DNA of 64,000 nucleotides from Methanospirillum hungatei (lineage in GTDB: Archaea; Halobacteriota; Methanomicrobia; Methanomicrobiales; Methanospirillaceae), in assembly GCF_019263745.1 (NCBI RefSeq), contig NZ_CP077107.1, positions 248,001 through 312,000 of the forward strand, in the 5' to 3' direction. Below are positions 1-8,638 of the stretch, in pieces; position 1 is the stretch's first letter; every line of letters starts with the position of its first letter. The notes below the pieces were generated by a model. It saw only the letters and a list, made by a program, of their open reading frames with translations, made no database searches and was not told the DNA's origin. Both the position numbers and the translations under genes were made by a program.

Positions 1-456
1 AAAAAGAAATTCTGTATTTTCAAATATTACTGGTTCTACACCAAATGTGTCTTTCAGGAGTTCACGATGGAGGTTTACCTGGTTGCAAAATTCTTCCATC
101 GTCCAAAAAAGGCTTGAAATACTGTGAAAATAGGTCTGACCAATCATCTCAACGTTTTTATGCCGGGCAGCCTGGTTAAAAAGTTCAAGAACGTCAGGTG
201 CCCATTTTTCCATCTGCTCAATGAGAACTCCGGATAGGGAAAAAGCACAACAAAATCCGTCATCGAGTTGATCTAGTATTATTGAGGTTGCTGGTTCGTA
301 ACACTTATTGCAAACACGAAGAAGTATCTCCTTATTGGCATCATCAAAGTAGCGCTCCATCGGGTCTTCATAGTTTCCAGATAATTTAGGCTTAAAATTC
401 TTTTTCAAACGATATGGTTGATGAACTTCAAAACCTAAAAAAAAACGCTGATTCAT
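1..456 (-). CDS. GH57 family alpha-amylase / glucanotransferase, N-terminal part
   Basis: The gene begins with ATG at 456 and runs off the left edge, leaving 152 codons. The N-terminal motif GFEVHQPYRL (residues 8-17) and the later GQTYFHSISSLF and ENTEFLF segments are typical of the catalytic (beta/alpha)7 barrel of glycoside hydrolase family 57. GH57 enzymes of methanogens act on intracellular alpha-glucans (glycogen-like reserve), as alpha-amylase or 4-alpha-glucanotransferase. The catalytic Glu and Asp lie beyond the window, so substrate specificity cannot be judged. No signal peptide is seen, so it is probably cytoplasmic. The family call is secure; the exact activity is inferred. Confidence 0.85.
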   Translation of the reverse strand, partial: MNQRFFLGFEVHQPYRLKKNFKPKLSGNYEDPMERYFDDANKEILLRVCNKCYEPATSIILDQLDDGFCCAFSLSGVLIEQMEKWAPDVLELFNQAARHKNVEMIGQTYFHSISSLFWTMEEFCNQVNLHRELLKDTFGVEPVIFENTEFLF

Positions 457-540
457 ATATACTCCGGTTCACGTAAAATCAAGGATCGTATTTCGATACG
501 AGAGAGATTTGACTGAGCCATAGTTTTACTATTCAGGTAA

Positions 541-550
541 CCTATATAAA
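541..550 (+). promoter_or_regulatory. Candidate TATA box upstream of membrane protein gene
   Basis: The sequence cctatataaa at 541-550 fits an archaeal TATA box and lies about 85 bases before the start at 634. The 177-base gap between the two divergent genes also has a short hairpin (cgtat/atacg, 486-499). No transcription start is known. Confidence 0.4.
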
Positions 551-633
551 CCATGCGGGATACGGAATCCGAATAAAAAAAACAAAATGAACGATAGAAA
601 AAAATAAACCCGATGCCATGAGATGCTACAGGA

Positions 634-1068
634 ATGGATGGATCAATGCTTCAGGCACTCACAGATCCTATAATAATACTTTTCATTTTTTGTACAATTG
701 TCGCAATATTTGGCAGTTTTTTACGTTCCTGGATATTGTCTTGTTTGTTAATTTTATTAATTAGTCTTCTGGTAATTATTATTGCAATAACTGCTGGTCA
801 GGTGGCTGGACTTGAAGAACAGATACGATATTATATAACGGCTCATTATGTCTTTTTTTCGATAATAACACTTACCCTTCGGGACATTATTCTCACAATA
901 ATTATTATTCTGGCATTTCAGCTAGCCCTTGCATTTCATATTACCAAAGTAGATGATGAGTTTCAGAAAAAATTTTTCTGGCTACCAGAAAGGAAATGTT
1001 GTCATTATGAAATGGAACATACTTTCAAGGTTCTATCTGAAAAAATGAAAGGGAAAAAGAGAAAATAA
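634..1068 (+). CDS. Small membrane protein, unknown function
   Basis: I do not recognise a family. The 144-residue protein has three hydrophobic stretches (about residues 11-27, 33-55 and 72-101) and a basic, cytoplasm-like C-terminal tail of about 40 residues with a Cys-Cys-His patch and ending in KGKKRK. It is most likely an integral membrane protein. ATG at 634 follows a weak agga; a second ATG at 646 is also possible. It converges with the methyltransferase gene downstream (gap 9 bases) and diverges from the GH57 gene, so it is probably transcribed alone. Confidence 0.6.
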   Translation: MDGSMLQALTDPIIILFIFCTIVAIFGSFLRSWILSCLLILLISLLVIIIAITAGQVAGLEEQIRYYITAHYVFFSIITLTLRDIILTIIIILAFQLALAFHITKVDDEFQKKFFWLPERKCCHYEMEHTFKVLSEKMKGKKRK

Positions 1069-1077
1069 TCAATATTT

Positions 1078-1818
1078 TTATTTTTCCGGTTTTTTTCCTG
1101 CTGCAATCAGATTATATGCCAGATAGGGAATATTATCCTCAATAAAGGATTCAACCTTTTTTGCGATCATAAATAAAGGTCCAGCCAGGTTAAAGTGAGC
1201 AAATGAACATCTGAATATTTCTATCTCTTCAAATCCTGCTCTATCTAACAGATCATACATCTCTTTTGCACTGTAGTAGTGTTCTGCAAAAGAACCAACC
1301 CCTACCCGCCTTATCTTCATCTTTGCTCCAATGCTATATAGGGCGGGAAGACTTGATGTGAAGATATTTTTCCCAAGGGTACACACCGCAAGCCTACCTC
1401 CAGGAATTAATACTCTTAGACAATCGTGAAGGCTTTGTCCGGGATTTTGTAGGTAGGAAAATGCCAGTAAGCTTGAGATTGAATCAAACGTTTCCGATTC
1501 AAATGGGAGCATTTCTGCATTTCCTACAACATACGGCAGATAAGGATATCGCTCCTGGGCTTTCTTTATCATTCCTGGGCTTATGTCAATACCAGTGGCA
1601 GTCCGGTTTGTACCTTCTTTAAGATACCGATCCAGAAAAAGACCTGTCCCACATCCGATGTCTAGTAAATGTCCCTCATGATGAATTTTACTGAGGACGG
1701 CCCCTGCAATGTGGTCATAATATATTCTGCCTCGCTCCCGGTGATCATATCGCTGATCATACACATCGGCAATGTCATCATAATGTGACTGAACCCTGGC
1801 TTCAACCGATGGTTTCAT
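1078..1818 (-). CDS. Class I SAM-dependent methyltransferase
   Basis: The 246-residue protein has a UbiE/Methyltransf_11-type Rossmann core: motif I LLDIGCGTG (about residues 51-59), an acidic residue in TGIDIS after beta-2, and NAEMLPF as the post-motif segment. The methyl acceptor cannot be read from sequence; relatives methylate quinones, cofactors or small molecules. A good ribosome site (GGAGGTG) lies at the 3' end of the preceding RfcS-like gene, 5 bases of which separate the two, so this is the last gene of a long minus-strand run that starts at the mptD gene (8963). The family assignment is firm and the role unknown. Confidence 0.8.
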   Translation of the reverse strand: MKPSVEARVQSHYDDIADVYDQRYDHRERGRIYYDHIAGAVLSKIHHEGHLLDIGCGTGLFLDRYLKEGTNRTATGIDISPGMIKKAQERYPYLPYVVGNAEMLPFESETFDSISSLLAFSYLQNPGQSLHDCLRVLIPGGRLAVCTLGKNIFTSSLPALYSIGAKMKIRRVGVGSFAEHYYSAKEMYDLLDRAGFEEIEIFRCSFAHFNLAGPLFMIAKKVESFIEDNIPYLAYNLIAAGKKPEK

Positions 1819-1823
1819 TTCTG

Positions 1824-2819
1824 TTATGAAAACACCTCCGCAACTATTGTTGCAACCATGGCATTGATTTGAAGATACTCATTCCCTGCATGGGTAAGTT
1901 TTGCATCTACATCGGCCAGCCGGGTGACAATTGCAGGATCATTATATTCCCGCTCTGTGACCTGAAGAAGGGTTGTTATGATCTCTCTTCCTGACAGACC
2001 CTGAGTGATCATGAGATCCTGCAATCTCTTTTGTGCATTGGCAACATCTTTTGCTTTCATAGCATGGAGTGCAATACATACTTCTTCCTGAGTATCGGTT
2101 CTGCTGAGTGTATCTGGGTTAAAAGGGGTATTTGTTTCAATCCTCACCTGAAGATACATGATAGCTTTTCGGAGGTCTCCTGCAGATGCGGCAACGATAA
2201 GACCGATCTCATCTTCCGGTACAGGCTTTTCAGTTTGGATATCTTCCTGGATTCGGTTCAGACAATTTCGTATAATTTCACGTGATAGGGGAGTAAAAAA
2301 AAGTGGAAGGCACCGTGATTTTATGGGAGGGATGAGGGATGAAGCCTGGGTAGTACAAAAGACAAATCTGCAGGTTCCACTGTATCTTTCCATCGTTCTT
2401 CGAAGTGCATGCTGGATATCATGGGATAGTGCCTGGGCATCCTCAAAGAGCATGACTTTAAATTCTGCGTTAATAGGACGTATTGAAGCATATGAAGAGA
2501 TAATATGTTTGAAATTTGAAAGAAATGATTCGTCAGAACGATATAGATGTAAAAACCGTTCATCTGATTCAAGAGAAGATTTTCCTCGTTCCATGAGATC
2601 AGATGTCCGGAAGATTGTTACATTATCCTGCCAGGAATCACCGTATAGTTCCCGAAGCGTAGTCTCAATAGAGACTGATTTACCTGTTCCGGGCGGACCA
2701 GATACTACGAGATGTGGGAGGTTTTTTGTTGCGGCACATCTCCTGAGAACCTCACAAACCCGCTCTTGTCCCAGAATCTGATCAAAACTGACAGGACGAT
2801 ATTTTTCAATCCAGAACAT
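1824..2819 (-). CDS. Replication factor C small-subunit-like protein with altered Walker B
   Basis: Clamp-loader AAA+ ATPases load PCNA onto primed DNA. This 331-residue protein begins IEKYRP, the RFC small-subunit hallmark, and has Walker A GPPGTGKS (residues 41-48), the LRRTMERYS segment and the SRC motif that supplies the arginine finger. The Walker B/DEAD box is instead EDAQ (about 126-129), so the metal-binding Asp is Glu and the catalytic Glu is Asp. There is also a longer segment between residues 68 and 103 than in usual RfcS. I chose ATG 2819, which has a GAGAGG site and removes an unlikely 11-residue extension; it overlaps the end of the upstream gene by 14 bases. It is probably a second, specialised RFC subunit rather than the main RfcS. 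Confidence 0.8.
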   Translation of the reverse strand: MFWIEKYRPVSFDQILGQERVCEVLRRCAATKNLPHLVVSGPPGTGKSVSIETTLRELYGDSWQDNVTIFRTSDLMERGKSSLESDERFLHLYRSDESFLSNFKHIISSYASIRPINAEFKVMLFEDAQALSHDIQHALRRTMERYSGTCRFVFCTTQASSLIPPIKSRCLPLFFTPLSREIIRNCLNRIQEDIQTEKPVPEDEIGLIVAASAGDLRKAIMYLQVRIETNTPFNPDTLSRTDTQEEVCIALHAMKAKDVANAQKRLQDLMITQGLSGREIITTLLQVTEREYNDPAIVTRLADVDAKLTHAGNEYLQINAMVATIVAEVFS

Positions 2820-3537
2820 CCAAAAGCCTCTCCCGTATATATTCAAGGGCATCCCTGATAAATTCGGATCCGTTGATGGTTTGAGTAAGCTCCTGAATCT
2901 CTTCAGAACAAAGATCTTTGCAGAAATGGGTAATATTTGGGATCGCCCGAGTCACTTCATCAATTATCGGTACGGTTGCAACCTTCGAGGTCCGGGAGAG
3001 GGGATTTAGATCTATTGCTATTACCTTTTTTCCCATGGCAATAAGCGCCTGTGCCCGATCCCCATCTTCAAGAGGTACGAGAATGACATCTGCTGAGTAC
3101 ATCCCGTCAAAATGACATAATCCCCTGTCATGGTCGAGCGGGATATAACGGGATACATCTCCTTCAACCAAGGTGATTCCCTGATCTTTCAGGAGATTTG
3201 AAATTACCTTCACCCGTTTGTCAGTACGATGAAACAGGTTTACCTCTACCCGTGCTTTTGATATTACCTGGAGTTCTGCAATTTCTTTTGCTACAAGTGC
3301 TGCAGTATTTCCATTCACCGATATAACTGGATGTCTTGCTACGAGAAGAAGGGCTGCTGCAATTTTTTCTGCTCGTAAAGCAGATTCAGTAGTTTTTTCT
3401 CCAAGTAAGTAATCAAAGGCTTCTCCTCTTCCATGAGCTGTCAATCCTTCGAGCGAGACAACTCCTGTTTTTGTCGATGCTGCCAGTCGTTCACGAGTAA
3501 TAAGTGAACGATACCGGGGATGGCTTTCTGGGATCAT
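2806..3537 (-). CDS. 4-phosphopantoate--beta-alanine ligase (phosphopantothenate synthetase)
   Basis: This archaeal enzyme (COG1701 family) joins 4-phosphopantoate and beta-alanine using ATP to give 4'-phosphopantothenate, the second step of the archaeal CoA route. The 243 residues cover the usual family length and begin with the typical IPESHPRYRSL, followed by GLTAHGRGEAFDYLLGE and VNGNTAALV. ATG 3537 is preferred because it forms an ATGA overlap with the stop of the pantoate kinase gene and has GGAG about 10 bases upstream; a longer frame exists but lacks family similarity. Directly preceded by pantoate kinase and CoaBC, it completes three consecutive CoA-pathway genes. Confidence 0.92.
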   Translation of the reverse strand: MIPESHPRYRSLITRERLAASTKTGVVSLEGLTAHGRGEAFDYLLGEKTTESALRAEKIAAALLLVARHPVISVNGNTAALVAKEIAELQVISKARVEVNLFHRTDKRVKVISNLLKDQGITLVEGDVSRYIPLDHDRGLCHFDGMYSADVILVPLEDGDRAQALIAMGKKVIAIDLNPLSRTSKVATVPIIDEVTRAIPNITHFCKDLCSEEIQELTQTINGSEFIRDALEYIRERLLDVLD

Positions 3538-4403
3538 GAACATCGTTCTCCATGTAAAATTCTCGGCCCTCCTGGAGATAGTGAGAGTCGGTATACTTCT
3601 CCAAACATATTCAGAATTGCTTCTGCCGTTTTTCCGATTGCAAACACCCCGCATCCAAGCATGGTCATACTTGCCAAAACCCTGTTATTATCGCAGACCT
3701 TCAGCACTGTTCGGACCTCTTCAGAAATAAGTCCACTTTTCTCTGCAAATTCTCTTGACGCTAAAAACAACTCATCCACTGTTTCAGGAATATAATCTGG
3801 AAATGCTTTGGATATCTTATCCATCCAGGATGGGGAAGTTAAAATCGATGATGTTTTTATTGGACCAAGAGTTATTGCATAGATAGGTCGTAGATCCATT
3901 AGTCTTCTTATTTCTCCATCAGGGCCGGGAGTTTTTCGAATAACCGCACCTCCACCCTGGCAGGCAGAAACATCTCCAAGACCTGTCCGATGCATTACTT
4001 CTACCTGGTGTGCAATTTTTATGCAATCATGTGAGGAGAGTCCTAAATTATAGAGTGAGTTTACAGCATGAGCCGTCCCTAAAAGAGCGGCAGCAGACAT
4101 GCCATATCCACTTCCGATTGGAAGGTAACATGTCGTCTCAATAGCAGCATGGACTGCCATTTTTTTAAGGAGATCCATGATAACTGGTGAGGTATCTCCT
4201 ATTTGTTCTGGTAATCCGGTTTTATCACTTTTAAAAATTTTAACCGATGATATTGGATTTTGTCTGGCAACCACCCTGACTCCTTCTGAAAGAACAAGCC
4301 CTCCACCGATACTTCCGGATTTATCTGGATTTTCATGTATGACCGGAAGAAAATATCCAGATATATGGCCTGGACAAAATGCAGTGACGCTGGCTGATTC
4401 CAT
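3534..4403 (-). CDS. Pantoate kinase (GHMP superfamily)
   Basis: Pantoate kinase phosphorylates pantoate to 4-phosphopantoate, the archaeal replacement for bacterial-type PanK chemistry. The 289-residue protein has the GHMP ATP-binding loop PIGSGYGMSAAALLG (about residues 97-111) and the archaeal N-terminus ASVTAFCPGHISGYF. Two bases separate it from the CoaBC stop and its own stop overlaps the start of the phosphopantothenate synthetase gene by four bases, consistent with coupled translation. Confidence comes from both the motif and the unbroken pathway context. Confidence 0.92.
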   Translation of the reverse strand: MESASVTAFCPGHISGYFLPVIHENPDKSGSIGGGLVLSEGVRVVARQNPISSVKIFKSDKTGLPEQIGDTSPVIMDLLKKMAVHAAIETTCYLPIGSGYGMSAAALLGTAHAVNSLYNLGLSSHDCIKIAHQVEVMHRTGLGDVSACQGGGAVIRKTPGPDGEIRRLMDLRPIYAITLGPIKTSSILTSPSWMDKISKAFPDYIPETVDELFLASREFAEKSGLISEEVRTVLKVCDNNRVLASMTMLGCGVFAIGKTAEAILNMFGEVYRLSLSPGGPRILHGERCS

Positions 4404-4405
4404 GA

Positions 4406-5542
4406 TTAAAGGTGCCTGGTAATGATTCGCTCAAAGATTTTTTTTGCAATATCCTGTTTTTTTCCAGAAATCTCATGAGTTTCAAAAGAGTCCATAATAG
4501 TATATCTTCCCTCTTCTGATCCCAGATTGTCAGGAGTATTGGCAAGAACCATAGAGACTTTGTTCTGAAGGAGTCTTTTTCCTTCTTCATGGGCGTTTGT
4601 CCCTAGTTTGAATGCTACTGTTATTGGAACATTTTGGATTGCAAGATCGATTAACTTAGGAAGTGGGTGTAATGTCAGGTTTACGGATTTTCCACTTGGA
4701 ATCTTTCCTTGAAGACATTCCGGAGCAAAATCAGAGATTGCTGCAGCACTGATGTATATATCAGGCCTCTTTTCCTTCATTACCTTTTGTATAGCTTCTC
4801 CCATGGAGGTTGCAGTTGTGATCCGAATATTAGTTCCGATATTTATCTCGTCACGGTGAATAATAGTCACGTCTGCACCAAGTCGGAATGCTTCATAGGC
4901 AAGCTCTTGTCCCATTCTTCCTGAAGATCTTGTGGTCAGAACACGGACATCATCTACCGGTTCTTCACATCTTCCGCTCGTTATTAATATGTGTTTTCCG
5001 GATAAAGGACCGCCGGATAATAAGCGTTCACACCAAAGAATAATCTCATTGATGTCAGCAATCTTGGCCTTTCCCTCTTCTATCCTGGGACCCACTATAG
5101 TAATTCCGGATTGAGTGAGCAGGTCAAGATTTTTTATGACGATATCATGCCTGAACATTGCATGATGCATAGCAGGGACTATAATAATGGGCATTTTCCG
5201 ACCCAGTGCAGTCGTCGCACACGTTGTAACAGTCGTGTCATCTATCCCGCATGCAATTTTGGATATCGTGTTTGCCGTACATGGAGCGATCAAAAATAGA
5301 TCTGCTAGTCCGTCATCACCACAATAGGTAACATGCTCTACATGACCGGTTATCCGGGTAATCGTGTCTTGTCCACTTGCATAGGTCAGAGCATCAGGGT
5401 GAATTATGGAACAGGCTGCCTGGCTCATTACTGGTTTAACCTGAGCCCCTTTTCTTTTCAAAGCATGAATAAGGCGAACTGTTTCAACTGCTGCAATACT
5501 TCCGGTAACTCCGAGAAGGATCGTTTTACCATAAAGAGTCAT
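4406..5542 (-). CDS. coaBC: Bifunctional phosphopantothenoylcysteine decarboxylase / phosphopantothenate--cysteine ligase
   Basis: This 378-residue Dfp/CoaBC protein joins Cys to phosphopantothenate and decarboxylates the product to 4'-phosphopantetheine. The FMN-binding CoaC half (about 1-180) has GVTGSIAA near the N-terminus, a GHVEH segment carrying the likely catalytic His, and PAMHHAMF, the archaeal form of the PxMNxxMW loop. The CoaB half (about 185-378) has ITSGRCEEPVDDVR and AFKLGT, the latter with the conserved Lys. The start ATG overlaps the stop of the Taw2-like gene (ATGA). With the next two genes it covers the CoA path from pantoate to phosphopantetheine. Confidence 0.93.
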   Translation of the reverse strand: MTLYGKTILLGVTGSIAAVETVRLIHALKRKGAQVKPVMSQAACSIIHPDALTYASGQDTITRITGHVEHVTYCGDDGLADLFLIAPCTANTISKIACGIDDTTVTTCATTALGRKMPIIIVPAMHHAMFRHDIVIKNLDLLTQSGITIVGPRIEEGKAKIADINEIILWCERLLSGGPLSGKHILITSGRCEEPVDDVRVLTTRSSGRMGQELAYEAFRLGADVTIIHRDEINIGTNIRITTATSMGEAIQKVMKEKRPDIYISAAAISDFAPECLQGKIPSGKSVNLTLHPLPKLIDLAIQNVPITVAFKLGTNAHEEGKRLLQNKVSMVLANTPDNLGSEEGRYTIMDSFETHEISGKKQDIAKKIFERIITRHL

Positions 5543-6405
5543 GATATCCTCACATCTGTTACTGTATGTACTTTTCCAGGGCCAATCTTTTTAATGGCCA
5601 GATGTTGACAGGTAGCTTCATGTCCTGACTCCATGAGAATTCTTTCAATTTTTTCGGTAGTATTGCCTATACCATGAACATGAAGCATTGTCCCTGACTG
5701 CACATGATCCAGAGCAATGGAAAGAAATCTGACCGCCTCATAAAAACCCATATGAATCCGATCATATGGTCCGGCAAGATTATCTCTACAATCTCCTTGT
5801 GTGACCGTAATGCGTGATGTTAATTTGTTTTCAAGAATATTTTTCTTTAAATATGTGATTGAATCTGGATTAATTTCAATTGCATGGACATGTGCTCCTG
5901 CTTTAGCGAGCGGGAGAGTGAAGTATCCAATCCCGGCAAACATATCACAAACCTGTTCTCCGGGTTGTACTAGATTGGCGATCCGCTTTTTTTCTTCGCG
6001 GTTTCCTTGTGAAAACATAACCCTGGTCGGATCAAGGTGGTATTTTATTCCTGATTCTTTGTGAAGAATGTCACCAGTAACTCCGTAGAGAGTAGTGGTG
6101 TCAGGAATTCGCATGTCTCCTTTATGTCCCCGGTACCAGATAATTGCCTGCGGATTATGCAATCTGATAACCTCATTTATGTCTAAATCTAAAGGTTCAG
6201 ATCCATGGAATGCGATGATCGGTCCAATCTTTTGAAATCCTCTCCCGTTTCTTTTCCGTTCTGGAATTATACCAGAATATGGATATCCGTCTTTTACCGG
6301 GATATAAGCAGTTTCTCCATATACATATGGTTTTCTGGTTGTATCTACCCAGGATGCAGATGTATACTTTTTTATATCCCTAGAGGGGATTTCCCGGACA
6401 TTCAT
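5539..6405 (-). CDS. Taw2/Trm5-type tRNA modification enzyme (probable wyosine aminocarboxypropyltransferase)
   Basis: Class I SAM enzymes of the Trm5/TYW2 family modify G37 of tRNA-Phe in archaea. This 288-residue protein has the family segment FSQGNREEKKRIA, motif I DMFAGIGYFTLPLA and EINPDS. At the position where Trm5 methyltransferases have an NPP motif it has HMGFYEA, which is the TYW2/Taw2 pattern (transfer of the aminocarboxypropyl group to yield a wyosine precursor). The N-terminal domain fits the family. I chose ATG 6405, where the family similarity starts; it has no obvious Shine-Dalgarno site, and in-frame starts at 6444 and 6447 are alternatives overlapping the NMD3 gene. Confidence 0.8.
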   Translation of the reverse strand: MNVREIPSRDIKKYTSASWVDTTRKPYVYGETAYIPVKDGYPYSGIIPERKRNGRGFQKIGPIIAFHGSEPLDLDINEVIRLHNPQAIIWYRGHKGDMRIPDTTTLYGVTGDILHKESGIKYHLDPTRVMFSQGNREEKKRIANLVQPGEQVCDMFAGIGYFTLPLAKAGAHVHAIEINPDSITYLKKNILENKLTSRITVTQGDCRDNLAGPYDRIHMGFYEAVRFLSIALDHVQSGTMLHVHGIGNTTEKIERILMESGHEATCQHLAIKKIGPGKVHTVTDVRIS

Positions 6406-6421
6406 AGAGTAGGGGTATGAA

Positions 6422-7459
6422 TTATACGACCAAAACCCGATCATCATCTCTGATGATATGGACACATTCACCAGATGTTATATTTCTCCATGACTGAACT
6501 GGAACTTCTTCCGTTTTTCCGGTCACTTCGTCCATAAGTCCGAGTGTCTCTCCATCCTGATAGACAACGAGCATTGGAGTTCCATCTTTAACTGACCCTA
6601 TGTATCTGGATTCTGTGGATTCCGGAACTGTTCGTGGGATACCTGATGCCAGATCCAGGTAATTAATGGTTTTTCCTTCCGCTCCAAGGATTTCTCCATA
6701 TGTATTCCTGATATAAATGACATCTCCTTTCGTATATCTCGGAAGACGAACTGCATAGGTAATCCGGTATAATTTTTTTCCCTCTTTTTCCCCAATCAGT
6801 GTCGGGTGAAGTGAATACCTGCCTCCCATTTTTCTGGTGATATCACGGGAGATCTGTTCACCAAGGGTTTGTGTCCCGACAATGATGTCAAGACCCTCCC
6901 GACCTTCTTCCATCCGGGTTACAAATGAAAGGCGATCACCTTGTAATTGTAACTCTTCTTCTGCCTGATATGCTATTCTTTTGGCTCGTTCCTGCTCTTC
7001 AGGTGTAGCTTTTCTTCCTTCTGCACGAAGTTGTACAACACCCTGCCAGTAATTTCCGTGGTATCTGCTACACCGGTCACAGGAATCATATTGCCATAGT
7101 ATCTCTACCGTACAGGCTGCCTCAACTTTTTGACCATATAATGTTCCGGCTACTGAAACATGTGCAAAAGACCGGTTTTTACTATTTTCGTCAAGTTTTA
7201 TAGAGACTTCAGGCTTTCTAATATCCTGAAACAAATGAATGGCGGAGAGCGCAGCTTCATATTCAAGATCCTCTCGGTTTCTTTCACAATCATTCCACCC
7301 ACTCTTATCCCGCATAGAATTACAGCTCGGGCAACGGACCATTTTTACCCGGCCATCACAGGAAAACCAATCGATATCAGATGCACGACATTTTCCGCAG
7401 ATATCGCCTGTTTGAGACGGGCCACCACATTTTGGACAAATTGCCTCTTGTAAATCCAT
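6422..7459 (-). CDS. NMD3 family ribosome-associated protein
   Basis: The archaeal homolog of the eukaryotic 60S export adaptor NMD3 (COG1499), 345 residues. The N-terminus carries zinc-binding pairs CPKCGG, CGKC and CPSC, followed by CDRCSRYHGNYWQG, a strongly conserved NMD3 stretch, and the long beta-rich core. In archaea the role is inferred to be in large-subunit maturation or quality control, as there is no nucleus. It sits between DUF424 and the Taw2-like gene in a block of translation-related genes, with only 9 bases between it and the DUF424 stop. Confidence 0.88.
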   Translation of the reverse strand: MDLQEAICPKCGGPSQTGDICGKCRASDIDWFSCDGRVKMVRCPSCNSMRDKSGWNDCERNREDLEYEAALSAIHLFQDIRKPEVSIKLDENSKNRSFAHVSVAGTLYGQKVEAACTVEILWQYDSCDRCSRYHGNYWQGVVQLRAEGRKATPEEQERAKRIAYQAEEELQLQGDRLSFVTRMEEGREGLDIIVGTQTLGEQISRDITRKMGGRYSLHPTLIGEKEGKKLYRITYAVRLPRYTKGDVIYIRNTYGEILGAEGKTINYLDLASGIPRTVPESTESRYIGSVKDGTPMLVVYQDGETLGLMDEVTGKTEEVPVQSWRNITSGECVHIIRDDDRVLVV

Positions 7460-7468
7460 ATTTATCGC

Positions 7469-7762
7469 TTATATCCGTAAGATTGTTACGTAGGGTATTC
7501 CTTCGATAAGTCGACAAGAATCATTTTCTATAACTCCATATCGGGTCGCTAAATCAACGCACCGATGCCCGAATATGGTAATGTTATCAGAGGTCATGAG
7601 AACGCGGACCACCTCTTCTTCTAAGGCCGGTTCATTGCCAAAGAAAGATTCTGTAATAGATATTGAAATATCTCCTTCTGTGAAGGTCTTTCCGATTAGT
7701 TCCCGGTCGCAGAGTCCTATGACTTCTTTGTTGTCTGCAGATCGGTGAATACGAAGTAACAT
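7469..7762 (-). CDS. DUF424 family protein
   Basis: A 97-residue protein of the archaeal DUF424 family (COG2412), recognisable from the N-terminal pattern LLRIHRSADNKEVIGLCD and the central TEGDISISITESFF. The function is unknown. In many archaea the family is found next to translation genes (aIF2-beta, NMD3), and here it directly precedes NMD3, which supports a role linked to ribosomes or translation. ATG at 7762. A 45-base gap separates it from the TatD-like gene. Confidence 0.85.
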   Translation of the reverse strand: MLLRIHRSADNKEVIGLCDRELIGKTFTEGDISISITESFFGNEPALEEEVVRVLMTSDNITIFGHRCVDLATRYGVIENDSCRLIEGIPYVTILRI

Positions 7763-7807
7763 CCTGATATGATCGGGTACCAGAGGGAGAAAAACCTTTC
7801 AGGTAGA

Positions 7808-8638
7808 TCAAAGCGAGATGTCAATACCGTATACTTTATTCGGAGTGTGCATATGTATCCGGTAGAGGTCATTTTCAGTGATGGTCCCCTGCTCGAGATG
7901 TCTCATGGTAAAACGTGGAACCGATTTTGGTCCGATAACTGCTCCGGGTCTGCTGTTTTCATCCATGTAATCGCTCTCCATGGTAAATTCCCGTTGTTGT
8001 CTACATAACTCCGGAATAGCTTCATGTTTTGCAACCAATGAAGGAGTAAGGGGTGTGTCCGGGGTTCCAAAATGTTTTATTACCTTATTCGGATCTAGGC
8101 CTTCTGTTTTTGCCATCTCGACCATATCAGAGCATGGACCAGATTCTGCGTGAATTTGTATGGCACATCCGATATCTGCTGCTAGTCTGAATCCATGAGA
8201 TACAACCTGGTTTGAGAGGTTTGTTATCTCTTTAGTGGTGTCGTAATGAGGTCTGCCGCTTTTTATCGCTATAGCTTTTCCTTCAGCAACATAGTGTGCT
8301 GCGCAGGCGAGCCCTCCCATCATGATATCCGCAGCTTCTGAATAACTCATGCGTTCAGCCAGAACCGTTATCTCAGCCGGATGGACCCCCAGAATTGGAA
8401 AAACTATTAATCCTGTTTTATCATGAATCTGCTTTGCAATATCCAGAGTCTCATCAAATACCTGATTGAAATCTTCTCCGGTAGTGGGATGAACTCCAAG
8501 AGACCATGATGGTTTTGTCACAAGACAGATATGAGTGCCACCTGCCCGCTGGTACTCCTTTGCAGCTTCGATACCTTTCCCATTTCTGGGATCGATATGA
8601 ATATGATCATCAAGGATTGGATACTTCGGTGTCCTCAT
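7808..8638 (-). CDS. TatD-like metal-dependent hydrolase (archaeal COG1831 type)
   Basis: A 276-residue amidohydrolase-superfamily protein. The N-terminal DDHIHIDPRNGKG supplies the first metal-binding His pair, GVHPAE and IQIHAES provide further metal ligands, and HFGTPDTPLTP and SDYMDE lie where later ligands are expected. Bacterial TatD proteins are 3'-5' exonucleases or nucleases, but this archaeal branch is uncharacterised, so nuclease activity is inference only. It overlaps the end of the mptD gene by 29 bases, so the two are co-expressed. Confidence 0.8.
   Translation of the reverse strand: MRTPKYPILDDHIHIDPRNGKGIEAAKEYQRAGGTHICLVTKPSWSLGVHPTTGEDFNQVFDETLDIAKQIHDKTGLIVFPILGVHPAEITVLAERMSYSEAADIMMGGLACAAHYVAEGKAIAIKSGRPHYDTTKEITNLSNQVVSHGFRLAADIGCAIQIHAESGPCSDMVEMAKTEGLDPNKVIKHFGTPDTPLTPSLVAKHEAIPELCRQQREFTMESDYMDENSRPGAVIGPKSVPRFTMRHLEQGTITENDLYRIHMHTPNKVYGIDISL

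Noticed and set aside
2158-2781. A 207-codon plus-strand open frame
   Set aside because: It lies antisense to the RfcS-like gene, has no family similarity and a Ser/Arg-rich shadow composition.
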